DNA from: Hansfordia pulvinata
Taxonomy: Eukaryota > Ascomycota > Sordariomycetes > Xylariales
Length of the DNA: 19,420 nucleotides
Assembly (NCBI GenBank): GCA_006538405.1
Contig: BJKQ01000055.1
Span: 1 to 19,420, forward strand
Direction: 5' to 3'
Shown here: piece after piece, positions 1-9,549 of the stretch
Numbering within the stretch: position 1 is the first letter of the stretch
Layout: every line of letters starts with the position of its first letter
The notes under the pieces: model-generated
Databases searched by the model: none
What the model was told of the DNA's origin: nothing
What the model saw: only the letters and a program-made list of their open reading frames with translations
Position numbers and translations under genes: made by a program

Positions 1-1050
1 GGTCGGTCGCTCCCTGTCCGTTCCCGGGTCGGCGCTCTCGTCGCCCGGCGTGTGCCCGGGCCCGCGCCCGCGGCCGCCCCTCTCCGGCGCTCCCGGGTCG
101 GTGGCTCCCCTGTCGCGGGTCCGGGTCGGTCCTTCCCCTGTCCGGTCCCGGGTCCTCCCGTGCCGGCCGGGCGCTGGCTTGTCTGGGTGCTCCCGGTCCT
201 CGGTCGCCCCCGCCCCCCTCTTTTTGCGGCCCGTCCCTGCGCCCCCGCGCCCGCCGCGGCGCGTTTGGCGCCCCGTGGGGTCGGTGGGTCCGTGCGGGGG
301 GCGCCGCTGGGCCCCCGCGCCCTGGGTTCCGTGTTCCGGGCGCCGCTGGCGCTGGCCCTCGCGCTCCGGGGCGCTTGGTCGTCCCGGGCCGCCCCTTTCC
401 GGGCTCGCCGGGGGCGGTCCGTCCCCTGGGCCCCCTTGGCCGGGGCCCCGGGCGCGGTCCCGGGTCGGCTTTCTCGCCCTCGGCGCCCTCGCCGGGTTCG
501 CTGTCGCCCTCTTCGGGGGGCCCTTTTTCTCGGGGTCGTCGTCGGCGTCGCGGGGGCGGGCCCCGGGGCGGGTGCTCGGGGCCGCGCCGCGCGGCCTTTC
601 GCGGCCCTCCCCTGTCGCCGTTGCCGGGTCGCCTCCCTGTCGCCGTTCCCGGGTCGGTCGCTCCCGGGTCGGTTCCCTTGGCGGGCTCCCGGGTCGGTCG
701 CGCCGGCCGTGGCGGGGCCTGCCCTCGGCCTGCTCGCTCCGGGCTCGTTCCCGGTCGGTGCGTCCGTCCTCGTTCTCCGCCGCTCCCCGTCCCTGGCCGC
801 GCGTCGGTGCCGGGTCGGTCCGGTGTTGGGCTGGTTCTCGCCCGGTCCTCTTTTCGCCTCCTCCCCTTCTGTCCCGCCCCCCCTTGTTCCCGGTTGCCCC
901 GCGCTGCTGCGGTCTGCTCCCGCCTCTCCCTCCTCCGCGCCTCCTGGGCCCCGGCGGCCCGGCCGGGCCGCTCCCTCGGGCCGCCTGGTGCTGCCTTCGT
1001 CTGGGTCGCCTCCCCTGTCCCTCCCCTGTCGCCGTTCCCTCGGTCGTGTC
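1..1050 (+). repeat. IGS short-motif repeat region (CCCGGGTCGG), unit 0, partial
   Basis: Repeated occurrences of CCCGGGTCGG, often followed by a ctcccctgtc-like stretch, make a degenerate subrepeat of about 25-35 bases. It is the same region as 8190-9549 and 16691-18040. The last copy, near 1034-1045, is damaged (ttccctcggtc instead of ttcccgggtcggtc). Because A and C are merged, the true motif may contain A in place of some C. Confidence 0.7.
157..290 (+). repeat. IGS 135-bp duplicated block, copy A (unit 0)
   Basis: It begins cccgtgccggccgggcgctg and ends ggggtcggtgggtc. The same block recurs at 1521-1655 with only run-length differences, while the flanks on both sides differ. It includes a ctctttttgcggcccgtcc core. 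It may be a spacer promoter copy (see copy B). Confidence 0.9.
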
Positions 1051-1401
1051 CGGCCCGCGTTGGCCCCCTCCCCCTTGGCCCCTGCTGGGTGCTGCCCCGC
1101 CCCGTGCCCCCGGTGCCCCCCTCCCTTCTGTTTGCCTTCGCGCCCTCTCTCGCCTGGCCTCGCTCCGTCCGCGTGCCTCGCCTCCCCGTCGCCCCCGGTC
1201 GGTTTCTCCCTTTTCCCGCCCCGCTCCGGCCGGGCCCCCCCTGGGGCGGCTTGGCCCGGCCTGTTTCCTCCCCTCGCCCCCCTCCCGGCCCGGTCCTTTT
1301 CCCCCCCCCTCGCCCTTTTGCCCCCGCGGGCCCCCCCCCCCCTCCCGGTGCCCCCCCCCTGTGGGCCGGTCGGGTTCGGGGCCGGGCGGGGGGTCGCCGT
1401 C

Positions 1402-1461
1402 GGGTTCGGCTTCGGCGTCGGGGTCGGTTTGGGCCTCGGGTCCGGCCTCGGGTTGGGCCGG
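1402..1461 (+). repeat. Phased degenerate hexamer array GGNNNN x10 (unit 0)
   Basis: Ten consecutive hexamers each begin with GG: gggttc, ggcttc, ggcgtc, ggggtc, ggtttg, ggcctc, gggtcc, ggcctc, gggttg, ggccgg. Allowing C to stand for A, several read as GGGTTA-like telomeric variants (GGGTTA is the usual fungal telomere repeat on this strand). It lies within a G-rich block at 1361-1500, just upstream of the second 135-bp block. The function is unknown. Confidence 0.75.
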
Positions 1462-1520
1462 TTTGCTGGCGGGCGGGTGGTGGGCGCGGGTGGGCCGGCG
1501 CCTTTGCCTCCGTCCGCCCC

Positions 1521-1655
1521 CCCGTGCCGGCCGGGCGCTGGCTTGTCTGGGTGCTCCCGGTCCTCGGTCGCCCCCGCCCCCCTCTTTTTGCGGCCCGTCC
1601 CCCTGCGCCCCGCGCCCGCCGCGGCGCGTTTGGCGCCCCGTGGGGTCGGTGGGTC
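1521..1655 (+). promoter_or_regulatory. IGS 135-bp duplicated block, copy B; candidate Pol I gene promoter (unit 0)
   Basis: Near-identical to 157-290. Its end lies 706 bases before the 18S start. Yeast transcription starts about 700 nt upstream of 18S, so this copy sits where a Pol I core promoter or start would be expected, and copy A would be a spacer promoter. The duplication is seen directly; the promoter role is inference from position alone. Confidence 0.45.
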
Positions 1656-2361
1656 TCTGCGCCCGCGCCCGCCTTCGCGCTGCGCCCTCCGCCCTCGTGC
1701 TTCGCGCGTCTCCGCCTCTCCGGGTTCCGGCCCGCTCCCCGGTTTCTGGCGCCCGTCCGCCCCTGTCTTCCCGCGGTCCTGGCGTCGGGCCCCCGGGGCC
1801 CCGTCCCTTCCGTCGGGCTGGCCCCGGGTGGTCTCCTGGCTTCCGGTCCCGGTCCTCGCGGCCCGTTCCGGCTCCTCCTGCGGTCTCTTTTCCGCGCGGT
1901 TTCCGTTGCGTGTTTCTTTGTCCCGCCTTGCCGCTTCGGCTCGGTCGCGGGGCTTCCTCGCGGTTCCCTCCCCCTCGTGCGCTGCTTCCGCGCTCTCTCG
2001 GCTGCCCCGGCTGTGTCGCTTCGGCGGTCCCGCTCCCGGCTGGGCTTTGTCGCTTCTTGGCCTCTGGCTCGTCCTCTCCGTCCCGCCGCGGGCGCTCCCT
2101 GCCCGCTGGTCCCTCGGCTTCGGCCCTGGCCCCTGCGGGCCCGCGTCTCCTCTTGGGGCTTCTCCGTCCCCCGCGGGCCTCCCCCCCCCCGTGCGGCGGC
2201 CCCGTCCTGGGGCCTGTCGCGGGGCCCCGCGGCTGGCGCTCCCGCGTGTGCCGGGCCCTGCCCGCTCGCCTGCGCGTCCCCTCGCTTCTGTTCGGTGCCG
2301 CCGTCCGTCCCTCCTTCTTCCCTGCCTCCGGGCGGGGCTGGCCCCCCCGGCGCCCGCTCGT
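1656..2361 (+). other. 5' external transcribed spacer (probable), unit 0
   Basis: Seven hundred and six bases between the second 135-bp block and 18S, conserved between all three units. The length suits a fungal 5' ETS, which is transcribed with 18S and removed in processing. No transcription start or U3 snoRNA site can be fixed with A masked. No gene is seen. Confidence 0.6.
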
Positions 2362-4127
2362 TCCTGGTTGCTTCTGCCGTCGTCCTCTGCTTGTCTCCCC
2401 GCTTCCGCCCTGCCTGTCTCCGTCTCCGCCCTTCTCCCGCGCCCTGCGCCTGGCTCCTTCCCTCCGTTCTCGTTTCTTTGCTCGTCCCTTCCTCCTTGGC
2501 TCCCCGTGGTCCTTCTCGCGCTCCTCCCTGCTCCCCCTCCGCCTCCCGGCGGGCTGTCTTTCTTCGCTTCCCCCCCCTGCCCTTCGGGCTCCTTGGTGCT
2601 TCCTCCTCCCTTCTCGCCTCGCCTGGCCTTGCGCCGGCGCTGGTTCCTTCCCCTTTCTGCCCTCTCCCCTTTCGCTGGCCGGGTCTTGGCCTGCCCTGGT
2701 TCCCCGGGTCCCGGCGGGTTCGGGCTCGCCCCGGCGCCGGCGCCTGCGCCCCGGCTCCTCCTCCCCGGCCGGCCGCCGGCGCGCCCCTTCCCCCCTCCGC
2801 CTCGGGGCGGTCGTGCCCCTCCCTCCTGCTCCGGGCTCTTTTGGGTCTTGTCCTTGGCCTGCGTCCCCTTTCCCTCCCTTCCCGCGGCCCCCTTGGCGGG
2901 CCCGTCTGGTGCCGCCGCCGCGGTCCTTCCCGCTCCCTCGCGTCTCTTCCCGTTGTTGCCGTTCCCCGCTCGTCGTTGCCCCTTGGGCCTGGCTGGCCGG
3001 TCCGCCTCCCGCGTGCCCTGGTTCGGCCGGGCCTTTCCCTCTGGGCCCCCCTGCCCTTCCTGGGTGTGCGGGGGCCCCCGGCCTTTTCCTGTGCCCCCTT
3101 CGCGTGTTCCCCGCCGGCCTCTGCTCGCCTCCCTTCGCCTGGCCTCCTCGCCTCGGCCGTGTGGTTCTCTTTTGTTGGTTTCTCGGCCCCCCGTCCTGCT
3201 TCCTCGGGCCCGTCGGGGGCCTCCGTCTTCCGTTGTCCGCGGTGCCCTTCTTGGCTTTCCGGCCGCCTCCCTCCTGCGCCCGCCTTTGCCCCGGCTGTTT
3301 TCCTTCCTCCGGCCCGCCCGTTCGGGGCTCGCCGCCGCTCCGCTCCCGTCGTCGTCTTCCCCCTCCCCTCTGCCGCCTCGGGCTCGGCCGCTGTTCTTTT
3401 TTTGCCTCGTTCGGCCCCTTCCGCGCCCTCCCCGTCTTTGGGTTCTGGGGGGCGTCTGGTCGCCCGGCTGCCCTTCCCGCCCTTGCCGGCCGGGCCCCCC
3501 CCGGGGTGGCGCCTGCGGCTTCCTTTGCCTCCCCCGGGGCCCCTCCCCCGGTCCCGCCCCCTGCGGCTTGCCCGCTTGCGCGCTCTTTCTTGCTTTTGTG
3601 GGTGGTGGTGCCTGGCCGTTCTTCGTTGGTGGCGTGCTTTGTCTGCTTCCTTGCGCTCCCGCCCGCGCCCTTCCCCTGCTCCCTCGCCGTCTTGCTTTGG
3701 CCGTCCGCTGGCTTCTTCGCGGGCCTCTCCGCTCCGCGGCTGGCCGTTTGCGGCCCTCCCGGTCTGTGCTGCCCTTCGCTGTTCTGGGCCGCCCGCGCGT
3801 TCCCCTGCCCGGGCCCGCGCGTCCTTCCTTGGTCGCGCTCCCCGGGTCCTCTTGTTCCCCCTGTCGTGCTGGGGCTCGCGCCTTGCCCTTCTTGCTCTTC
3901 CCCGCGGCCTCCCTCGTCCGCGTCCGTCCTCCCCTTGCGTTGCTTCCGTCCCTGCCCTTTGTCCCCCCGCCCGTCGCTCCTCCCGCTTGCCTGGCTCCGT
4001 GCGGCTTTCGGCCTGGCCCCGCGGCGTCGGCCCCGCCCCCTCCGGGCCGGCCGTTCTCCCCCTCGGTCCTTTCGCGGCCGTCCCGTCGTCCCCGGTCTCC
4101 GTTGGTGCCCCCGCGGCGGGCTCCTTC
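2362..4127 (+). rRNA. 18S rRNA: 18S (small subunit) rRNA, unit 1, A written as C
   Basis: Small-subunit rRNA of the cytosolic ribosome, transcribed by Pol I as the first gene of the 35S/45S precursor. The 5' end tcctggttgcttctgccg fits TACCTGGTTGATTCTGCCAG with one base lost. The 530-loop is at 2909-2924 (gtgccgccgccgcggt, one C short). The stretch gggttctggggggcgtctgg at about 3440 fits the universal GGGTTCTGGGGGGAGTATGG. The decoding-site region gtccccccgcccgtcgctcc at 3961 fits GTACACACCGCCCGTCGCTAC with one C missing from the run. The 3' end ggctccttc fits GGATCATTA. The length of 1,766 is about 30 short of a typical ascomycete 18S, and the checked losses fall in merged A/C runs. No group I intron interrupts it. 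GATTCTGCC near the 5' end instead of GATCCTGCC is, by recall, a Sordariomycetes trait. Confidence 0.96.
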
Positions 4128-4276
4128 CCGCGTTTTCTCCCCTCCCCCCCTGTGCCCTTCCCTCTGTTGCCTCGGCGGCGCCCGGTCGCGCGCCTCTCGC
4201 GCCCTCCCCGGGCCCGCCGGTGGCCCCCCCCTCTTTTGCCTTTTTCGCCCTTCTGCGTGCCCCTCCTCCTCCGTTC
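4128..4276 (+). other. ITS1, unit 1
   Basis: Internal transcribed spacer between 18S and 5.8S, removed during processing, 149 bases. The start ttcccgcgttttctc fits an ascomycete TTACNGAGTT-type opening, and ctctgttgcctcggcgg fits the CTCTGTTGCCTCGGCGG found in many Sordariomycetes. Its end (cgttccccctttcc) fits CGTTAAAACTTTCAA at the entry to 5.8S. Confidence 0.9.
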
Positions 4277-4433
4277 CCCCTTTCCCCCCGGCTCTCTTGG
4301 TTCTGGCCTCGCTGCCGCCCGCCGCGCCCTGCGCTCCGTCCTGTGCCTTGCCGCCTTCCGTGCCTCCTCGCCTCTTTGCCCGCCCCTTGCGCCCCTTCGT
4401 CTTCTCGTGGGCCTGCCTGTTCGCGCGTCCTTT
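4277..4433 (+). rRNA. 5.8S rRNA: 5.8S rRNA, unit 1, A written as C
   Basis: Large-subunit 5.8S rRNA, which pairs with the 5' end of 28S. It is 157 bases, against about 157-158 in fungi. The start ccctttccccccggctctc fits AAACTTTCAACAACGGATCTC, and the end gttcgcgcgtcctttc fits GTTCGAGCGTCATTTC. The variable hairpin at 4389-4408 reads gcgccccttcgtcttctcgt, compatible with GCGCCCATTAGTATTCTAGT. I recall that form from Xylariales and related Sordariomycetes. Confidence 0.96.
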
Positions 4434-4586
4434 CCCCCCCTTCCGCCCTGTTGCTTCGCGTTGGGCGCCTGCCGTCCCCGGCCGCTCCTCCCCGTCCTCG
4501 GCGGCGTTTCCGTCCTCTCTCCGCGTCGTCCTTCGTTCTCGCTTCTGCCGTGCTGTGGCCCCTGCCGCTCCCCCCCCCTTTTTCCG
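4434..4586 (+). other. ITS2, unit 1
   Basis: Spacer between 5.8S and 28S, about 153 bases. The segment ttgcttcgcgttgggcgcct (4451-4470) reads as TTGCTTAGCGTTGGGAGCCT under the merge, which I recall from Hypoxylaceae and Xylariaceae ITS2. Later parts fit a ...GGCGGAGT...GTAGTA... pattern of the same group. It ends at gg before gtttgccctcgg of 28S. Confidence 0.9.
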
Positions 4587-7500
4587 GTTTGCCCTCGGCT
4601 CCGGTCGGCCTCCCCGCTGCCCTTCCGCCTCTCCCTCCGCGGCGGCCCCGCCCCCCCCGGGCTTGCCCTCGTCCCGGCGCGTGCCGCGGCCCCCGCTCCC
4701 CTTTGCCCTCTGGCCTTCTGGTCCGCCTTGTCCTTTGCCGCGGCTGCCTTTGCCGCGGTCCCTTTCGCGTTCCTTGGCCCCGGCCGCCTTCGCGGGTGCG
4801 CGCCCCGTCCGCTTGGCCCCCCGTCTCTGTCCTGCTCCTTCGCCGCGTCGCGTCGTTTGGGCCTGCTGCTCTCCCTGGGCGGTCCCTTTCTTCTCCCGCT
4901 CCCTCCCGGCCCGCGCCCGCTCGCGCCCCCGTCGCGTGCTCGCCCGCTGCCCCGCCCTTTGCCCCGCGGGTTCCCTCGCCCGTGCCCTTGTTGCCCGGGC
5001 CGCGCTTCTGCCCCGCCTTTTTCTCGGGGGCTCCTCCGGCGTTCTCGCTGGTGCCCTTCCCCTGGTTTCGGCCCCCCTCGGTTTCTGCGGGCGGCTCCCG
5101 GCTTCGGGCCTGTGCCTCCTCCGGGCGTGTTCTCGCCCGTTGCCTCCTCCCTCGCGGGCCCGCGGTCCGCGCCTTGCCCGGCTGTTGGCCTCCTGGTCCT
5201 CCGTGCCCCGTCTTGCCCCCGGCCCCCGGCGTCGCCCCTTTGTGCGCGTGTTTGGGTGTCCCCCCTCCCGCGTCCTGCCCGTGCCCGGCGGTGCGCGCCT
5301 TCGGGTGCCTCCTCGCCCGCTCCTGCTGTCTTCGGCTGGCTTTGCGTCCGCGCCTCCCTGTTCGGCCCCGCCCGCTGGTGCCCTCTGCGTGGCTCGGGTG
5401 CCGCCCGCGGCCCCTCTGGTGGCGGCTCGCCGCGGTTCTGCCGTGCCCCTCGCTCGTCCCCTCTGCGCCTGGGGGCGCCCGCCTCCTCGCCCCCTCTCGT
5501 CGCTGGTTCCCGCCGCCGTTTCCCTCCGGCTCGCCGTGTTGTTTTCCGTTTTCTGCGGTCCCGCGCCTGCTTCGGGCCTCGGGGGCGCTCTCTCGCCTTC
5601 CTCCCTTCTCCCCTTTCCCTCTGTCCGCCGCCCTTGTTCCTTCCTTGCCCGTGGGCCTTCGCCTGTCTCCCCCCTCGTGGGCCCTTTTTGGTCCGCCGCC
5701 CTGGCGCTGCGGGCTGCCCCGCCCGCGCGGTTCCGGTGCCCGCGTCGCCGCTCCTCCGCCCCCCCCCGGTGTTCGTCCCTCTTGCCCGCCGGCCGGTGGC
5801 CCTGGCCGTCGGCCTCCGCTCCGGCCTGTGTCCCCCTCCCCTGCCGCCTGTCCTCGCCCTGCCCCTGGCTGGCGCTCCCGCGTCTCCCCCCTCCCTCGCC
5901 TCCGGGTCGCCCCGCTGCCCTGCGGCGTCGGCGGCCGTGGGGGTCCGTGCCGCCGCCTCGGGCGTGCGCCCGGGTCGCCCGGCCCCTCGTGCCGCTCTTG
6001 GTGGTCGTCGCCCTCCTTCCCTGCGCCCTTGCCGGCCCGCCGTGGGGCCCGGTTCCCTGTGCCCCGCGGTTGGCCGTGGGTTCGCCGCTCCTCCGCCCTC
6101 GGGCCGTTCCGTTTCCCCGTGCGCCCTTGTGCGCCGTCTGGCGCCCGGGCCGCCGGTCCCTCTTCCGGCGCCTGGCTTTGGGTTTTGCGCGGCCCCGCCC
6201 CTGCCCGTGGCGCCGCCGGCGGGGGCCCTGGGCCGCGTTCTCTTTTCTTCTTCCCGGTCTCTCCCCTGCCCTCGGTTTGTCCGGCGCTCGGGTTTCCCGG
6301 CCGGCCGCGCCCGCCCCCTCTGTCGGGTCTGGTGCGCCCCCGCCGTCCCTTGCCCCTCCCCGGGCCGGCCTCCTTCTCCCGCCCGGTCGTCCTCCTCCCC
6401 GCCGCCGGTCTCCCCGGTGCCCCGCCTCTGGTTGCTCGCCCCTGTCGCTCCGGGCCGTCGGCCCCCTCGCTCCGTCCCTTCGGGCTCCGGCTTGGCTCTC
6501 CGGGTTGGGTGCGTTGGGCCTTTGGTGGCCGGCTCGGGCGCCGCTCGCCCCTCGCCGGGCCCCCGGCCGGCGGCTTTCCGCCTCTGGGTTCTGCCGCCTT
6601 TGGCCGGCTTCGGCCGTCCGGCGCCCGTTTCCCCCCCCTTCGCCCTGGTCCGGCCCGGGGCCTCTGCCTGTCTCCTTCCCCCTCGCCTTGCGCTGGTCCG
6701 CCCGTGCTGTTGCCGCCCTGTGCTTTCTGCCCCGTGCTCTGCCTGTCCCCGTGCCGCCCTTCCCCCCGCGCGGGTCCCCGGCGGGCGTCCCTCTGCCTCT
6801 CTTCCGGTCGCCCCCTGCCTCGTCCTCTCCTTCGTGCCGCGCCTGCCTGGCTTCCCGCGCTTCCCCCTGTCCCTCTCTCCTCTCTCGCGCCCCCCCCCCC
6901 CGGGCCCGGGCTTGGCCGCCTCCGCGGGGCCCGCCGCCCCTGTTGCGCTTGCCTCTCGTTTGCCCTTGTGCCCCGCCCTCGGCGGTGTCGCCTCGGCGGG
7001 CGCTTCGGCGCCGGTGCCCTCCCTCTCCTCCTCTTGTTTTTTTCCTTCTTCCCTGCCGCGGGGCTGGCTTTCCGTCCCCCTTCTGGTCTTCCGGTCCTTC
7101 GCGGGCCGCCCCGGGTTGCCGCCCTTGTCCGGTGGGGCGTTTGGCTGGGGCGGCCCCTCTGTTCCCCCCCCGCCGGTGTCCTCCGGGGGGCTCCTGGCGC
7201 CCCGCCCTCTCCCGTCGCCCCCCGGGTCCCGTCCCCTTGCTTTTGCTTTTCCGTGTGCCTCCCCCCTGCCCGTGTGGCCTCTCGCTCCTTTCGTCCCTCG
7301 CCCTTTGCGGCTCGCGGTGCCCGCCCCGTTCCCCCGGGCTCCCTGGCTTGTGGCGGCCCCGCGTCCCTCGCGCCGTCGCTTTTTGCTCCTTCGCTGTCGG
7401 CTCTTCCTCTCCCCGCCGCCGCCTTCGGTCCGCGTTGGCTTGTTCCCCCCTCCTCGGGCCCGTGCGCTGGGTTTCGCCCGTCGTGCGCCCGGTTCGTTTT

Positions 7501-7893
7501 CCCCTCCTGCTGCCCTCCCCGCCCTGGTCCTTGCGCTTCGTCCGCGCGGCCCCGCTCCTTCCGCTCCTTGGTTTTTGCGGCTGTCCGCCCGGGCCGTGCC
7601 GCGCCGCTCCCCTCTGCTGGGTCCTGGCTGCCCGCCTCTCCGTCCGCCCCCTGCCCGCCCGCGGTGCTCCCTCCCCCCGTTGTCGCCGGCTCCGCCTCGG
7701 CTCCGGCCTCGTCTCTTCGCTGGCGCTTCCTCCCCTCTCTCGCCGTGCGTTGTGGTCTTTCGCGTCTTGTCCTTTCCCCCCGCGTGGGCTTCCCTCCTTT
7801 GCCGCCGCCTTCGCTGTGCCCCCGGGTCCTGTCCGCCGTCGCGTCGCCTTGTTGTTCCGCTCTGCTGCGGGTCCGCCTCCTTTGCCTCGCTTT
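4587..7893 (+). rRNA. 28S rRNA: 28S/25S (large subunit) rRNA, unit 1, A written as C
   Basis: Large-subunit rRNA, carrying the peptidyl-transferase centre and factor-binding site. The start gtttgccctcggctccggtc fits GTTTGACCTCGGATCAGGTA, followed by cccgctgcccttccgcctc for CCCGCTGAACTTAAGCATA. A mid-gene conserved stretch ggtggccctggccgtcgg (5795-5812) fits GGTGGCCATGGAAGTCGG. The sarcin-ricin loop cgtccgcgcggccccg is at 7539-7554, followed by ggtttttgcggctgtc. Near the 3' end ttgttgttccgctctgctg fits TTGTTGTTACGATCTGCTG. The length of 3,307 suits an intron-free ascomycete gene with some run-length losses. The exact 3' end is placed by analogy with yeast and may be off by several bases. Confidence 0.96.
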
Positions 7894-7928
7894 CTCCTCT
7901 CTCCCCCCTCCGGGGCGGTGCTCCGGGC

Positions 7929-7976
7929 TTTCTTCTTGCCTTCTTCTTTTTTTCTCGCCCGGCTGCTCCCGGGTCC
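7929..7976 (+). terminator. Candidate Pol I terminator: T-rich tract plus Reb1-compatible motif, unit 1
   Basis: A T-rich stretch (tttcttcttgccttcttc, then seven T at 7947-7953) begins about 36 bases after the 28S end. At 7969-7976 ccgggtcc is compatible with the yeast Reb1 site CCGGGTAA when A is written as C. A T-rich element followed by a Reb1 site is the known yeast Pol I terminator layout. The same pair is in unit 2. Because C may be either C or A, the Reb1 reading is only possible, not shown. Confidence 0.4.
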
Positions 7977-8189
7977 GCCGCTCGCGGCCTTGCCTGCCCT
8001 GCCTCTTGCTCCGCCTTTGTCTCTGGGCCCCCGTGGTCGGTCGCGCGGCGTCTTTTGCCCCTCCGGGGTCGGGGGTCTCGGGTCCGTCCTCGCCGGCCTT
8101 GGCCCGCTCTGGCCCCGCCCCTTCCTCCCCGCGCCTCCTCCTTGGCCCCCGCCGGGTGGTGCGCGGGTTCCCCGGCCGTTTTCGCGGGG

Positions 8190-9549
8190 CGGTCCCGGGT
8201 CCGTTGCCTCGGCCTTGGTCGCGGGGCCGGCGCCCGCCTCCCCTGTCGCGCCTGCGCCGGCGCCTGGTCCCGGGTCGCTCCCCCGGGCCCTGCCCGGCCG
8301 GTGCGGGCCCGCGCCTCCCCTGTCGGTGGCCCCTCGCGGCCGCCTCTTCCCGGGTCGGTCCTTCCCCTGTCCGGTGCCGGGTCGGTGGCTCCGGCCCTTG
8401 GGCGGCGGCCTGCGGCGGCCGCCTTCCCCGCCTTCCCCCGTGCCGGCTGCTCCCGGGTCGGCCCTTCCCCTGTCGCGTCCCGGGTCGGTCGCTCCCTGTC
8501 CGTTCCCGGGTCGGCGCTCTCGTCGCCCCGGCGTGTGCCCGGCGGCCCCGCGCCCGCGGCCGCCCCTCTCCGGCGCTCCCGGGTCGGTGGCTCCCCTGTC
8601 GCGGGTCCCGGGTCGGTCCTTCCCCTGTCCGGTCCCGGGTCCCTCCCGTGCCGGCCGGGCGCTGGCTTGTCTGGGTGCTCCCGGTCCTCGGTCGCCCCCG
8701 CCCCCCCCTCTTTTTGCGGCCCGTCCCCCTGCGCCCCCGCGCCCGCCGCGGCGCGTTTGGCGCCCCCGTGGGGTCGGTGGGTCCGTGCGGGGGGCGCCGC
8801 TGGGCCCCCGGCGCCCTGGGTTCCGTGTTCCGGGCGCCGCTGGCGCTGGCCCTCGCGCTCCGGGGCGCTTGGTCGTCCCGGGCCCGCCCCTTTCCGGGCT
8901 CGCCGGGGGCGGTCCGTCCCCTGGGCCCCTTGGCCGGGGCCCCGGGCGCGGTCCCGGGTCGGCTTTCTCGCCCTCGGCGCCCTCGCCGGGTTCGCTGTCG
9001 CCCTCTTCGGGGGGGCCCTTTTTCTCGGGTCGTCGTCGGCGTCGCGGGGGCGGGCCCCGGGGGCGGGTGCTCGGGGCCGCGCCGCGCGGCCTTTCGCGGC
9101 CCTCCCCTGTCGCCGTTGCCGGGTCGCCTCCCCTGTCGCCGTTCCCGGGTCGGTCGCTCCCGGGTCGGTTCCCTTGGCGGGCTCCCGGGTCGGTCGCGCC
9201 GGCCGTGGCGGGGCCTGCCCTCGGCCTGCTCGCTCCGGGCTCGTTCCCGGGTCGGTGCGTCCGTCCTCGTTCTCCGCCGCTCCCCGTCCCTGGCCGCGCG
9301 TCGGTGCCGGGTCGGTCCGGTGTTGGGCTGGTTCTCGCCCGGTCCTCTTTTCGCCTCCTCCCCTTCTGTCCCGCCCCCCTTGTTCCCGGTTGCCCCGCGC
9401 TGCTGCGGTCTGCTCCCGCCTCTCCCTCCTCCCGCGCCTCCTGGGCCCCGGCGGCCCGGCCGGGCCGCTCCCTCGGGCCGCCTGGTGCTGCCTTCGTCTG
9501 GGTCGCCTCCCCTGTCCCTCCCTGTCGCCGTTCCCGGGTCGGTCCCGTG
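8190..9549 (+). repeat. IGS short-motif repeat region (CCCGGGTCGG), unit 1
   Basis: I count twelve exact CCCGGGTCGG in this complete copy (starts near 8349, 8452, 8479, 8504, 8578, 8607, 8953, 9143, 9159, 9184, 9246 and 9533), plus variants such as gccgggtcgg and cccgggtcgc. By composition far fewer than one would be expected. Many are followed by a ctcccctgtcg-type stretch, giving an irregular subrepeat of about 25-35 bases, clustered at 8340-8640 and 9110-9310. Fungal IGS often holds such subrepeats; the role here (enhancer, replication barrier, factor site) is unknown. Confidence 0.8.
8645..8783 (+). repeat. IGS 135-bp duplicated block, copy A (unit 1); candidate spacer promoter
   Basis: Same block as 10034-10169, whose start lies 1,389 bases downstream. 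It runs from cccgtgccggccgggcgctg to ggggtcggtgggtc. After the block the sequence diverges at once (cgtgcggggggcg here, tctgcgcccgcg in copy B), so its borders are sharp. Confidence 0.9.

Larger units (their letters stand above)
1..1655 (+). other. Intergenic spacer (upstream part), unit 0, partial
   Basis: Non-genic spacer up to the end of the second 135-bp block. It contains the CCCGGGTCGG-rich region (to about 1050), the first 135-bp block (157-290), a C-rich tract that was probably A/C-rich (about 1270-1360), a G-rich hexamer block (1361-1500) and the second 135-bp block (1521-1655). No gene is visible. A 5S gene was looked for in A-to-C form (for example ggttcgtcgttgggtggg) and not seen. 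Confidence 0.85.
1..2361 (+). repeat. Partial rDNA unit 0: 3' part of IGS and 5' ETS
   Basis: This is the spacer part of a repeat unit whose genes lie before the window. It matches 8483-10876 and 16982-19363 nearly base for base apart from homopolymer lengths and one divergent patch at 1040-1074. Position 1 falls inside the CCCGGGTCGG-rich part of the IGS, so the start has no biological meaning. Confidence 0.93.

Noticed and set aside
1321..1360. Long C runs as true poly-C or i-motif DNA
   Set aside because: With A merged into C these runs were probably mixed A/C sequence, so no structural claim is safe.
2362..7893. Group I introns or R-element-like insertions in 18S or 28S
   Set aside because: 18S and 28S lengths (1,766 and 3,307) are slightly under normal, and the conserved stretches run on without interruption.
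8190..9549. CRISPR array from the repeated CCCGGGTCGG motif
   Set aside because: Spacing is irregular, the repeat is short and degenerate, and the setting is a eukaryotic rDNA spacer.
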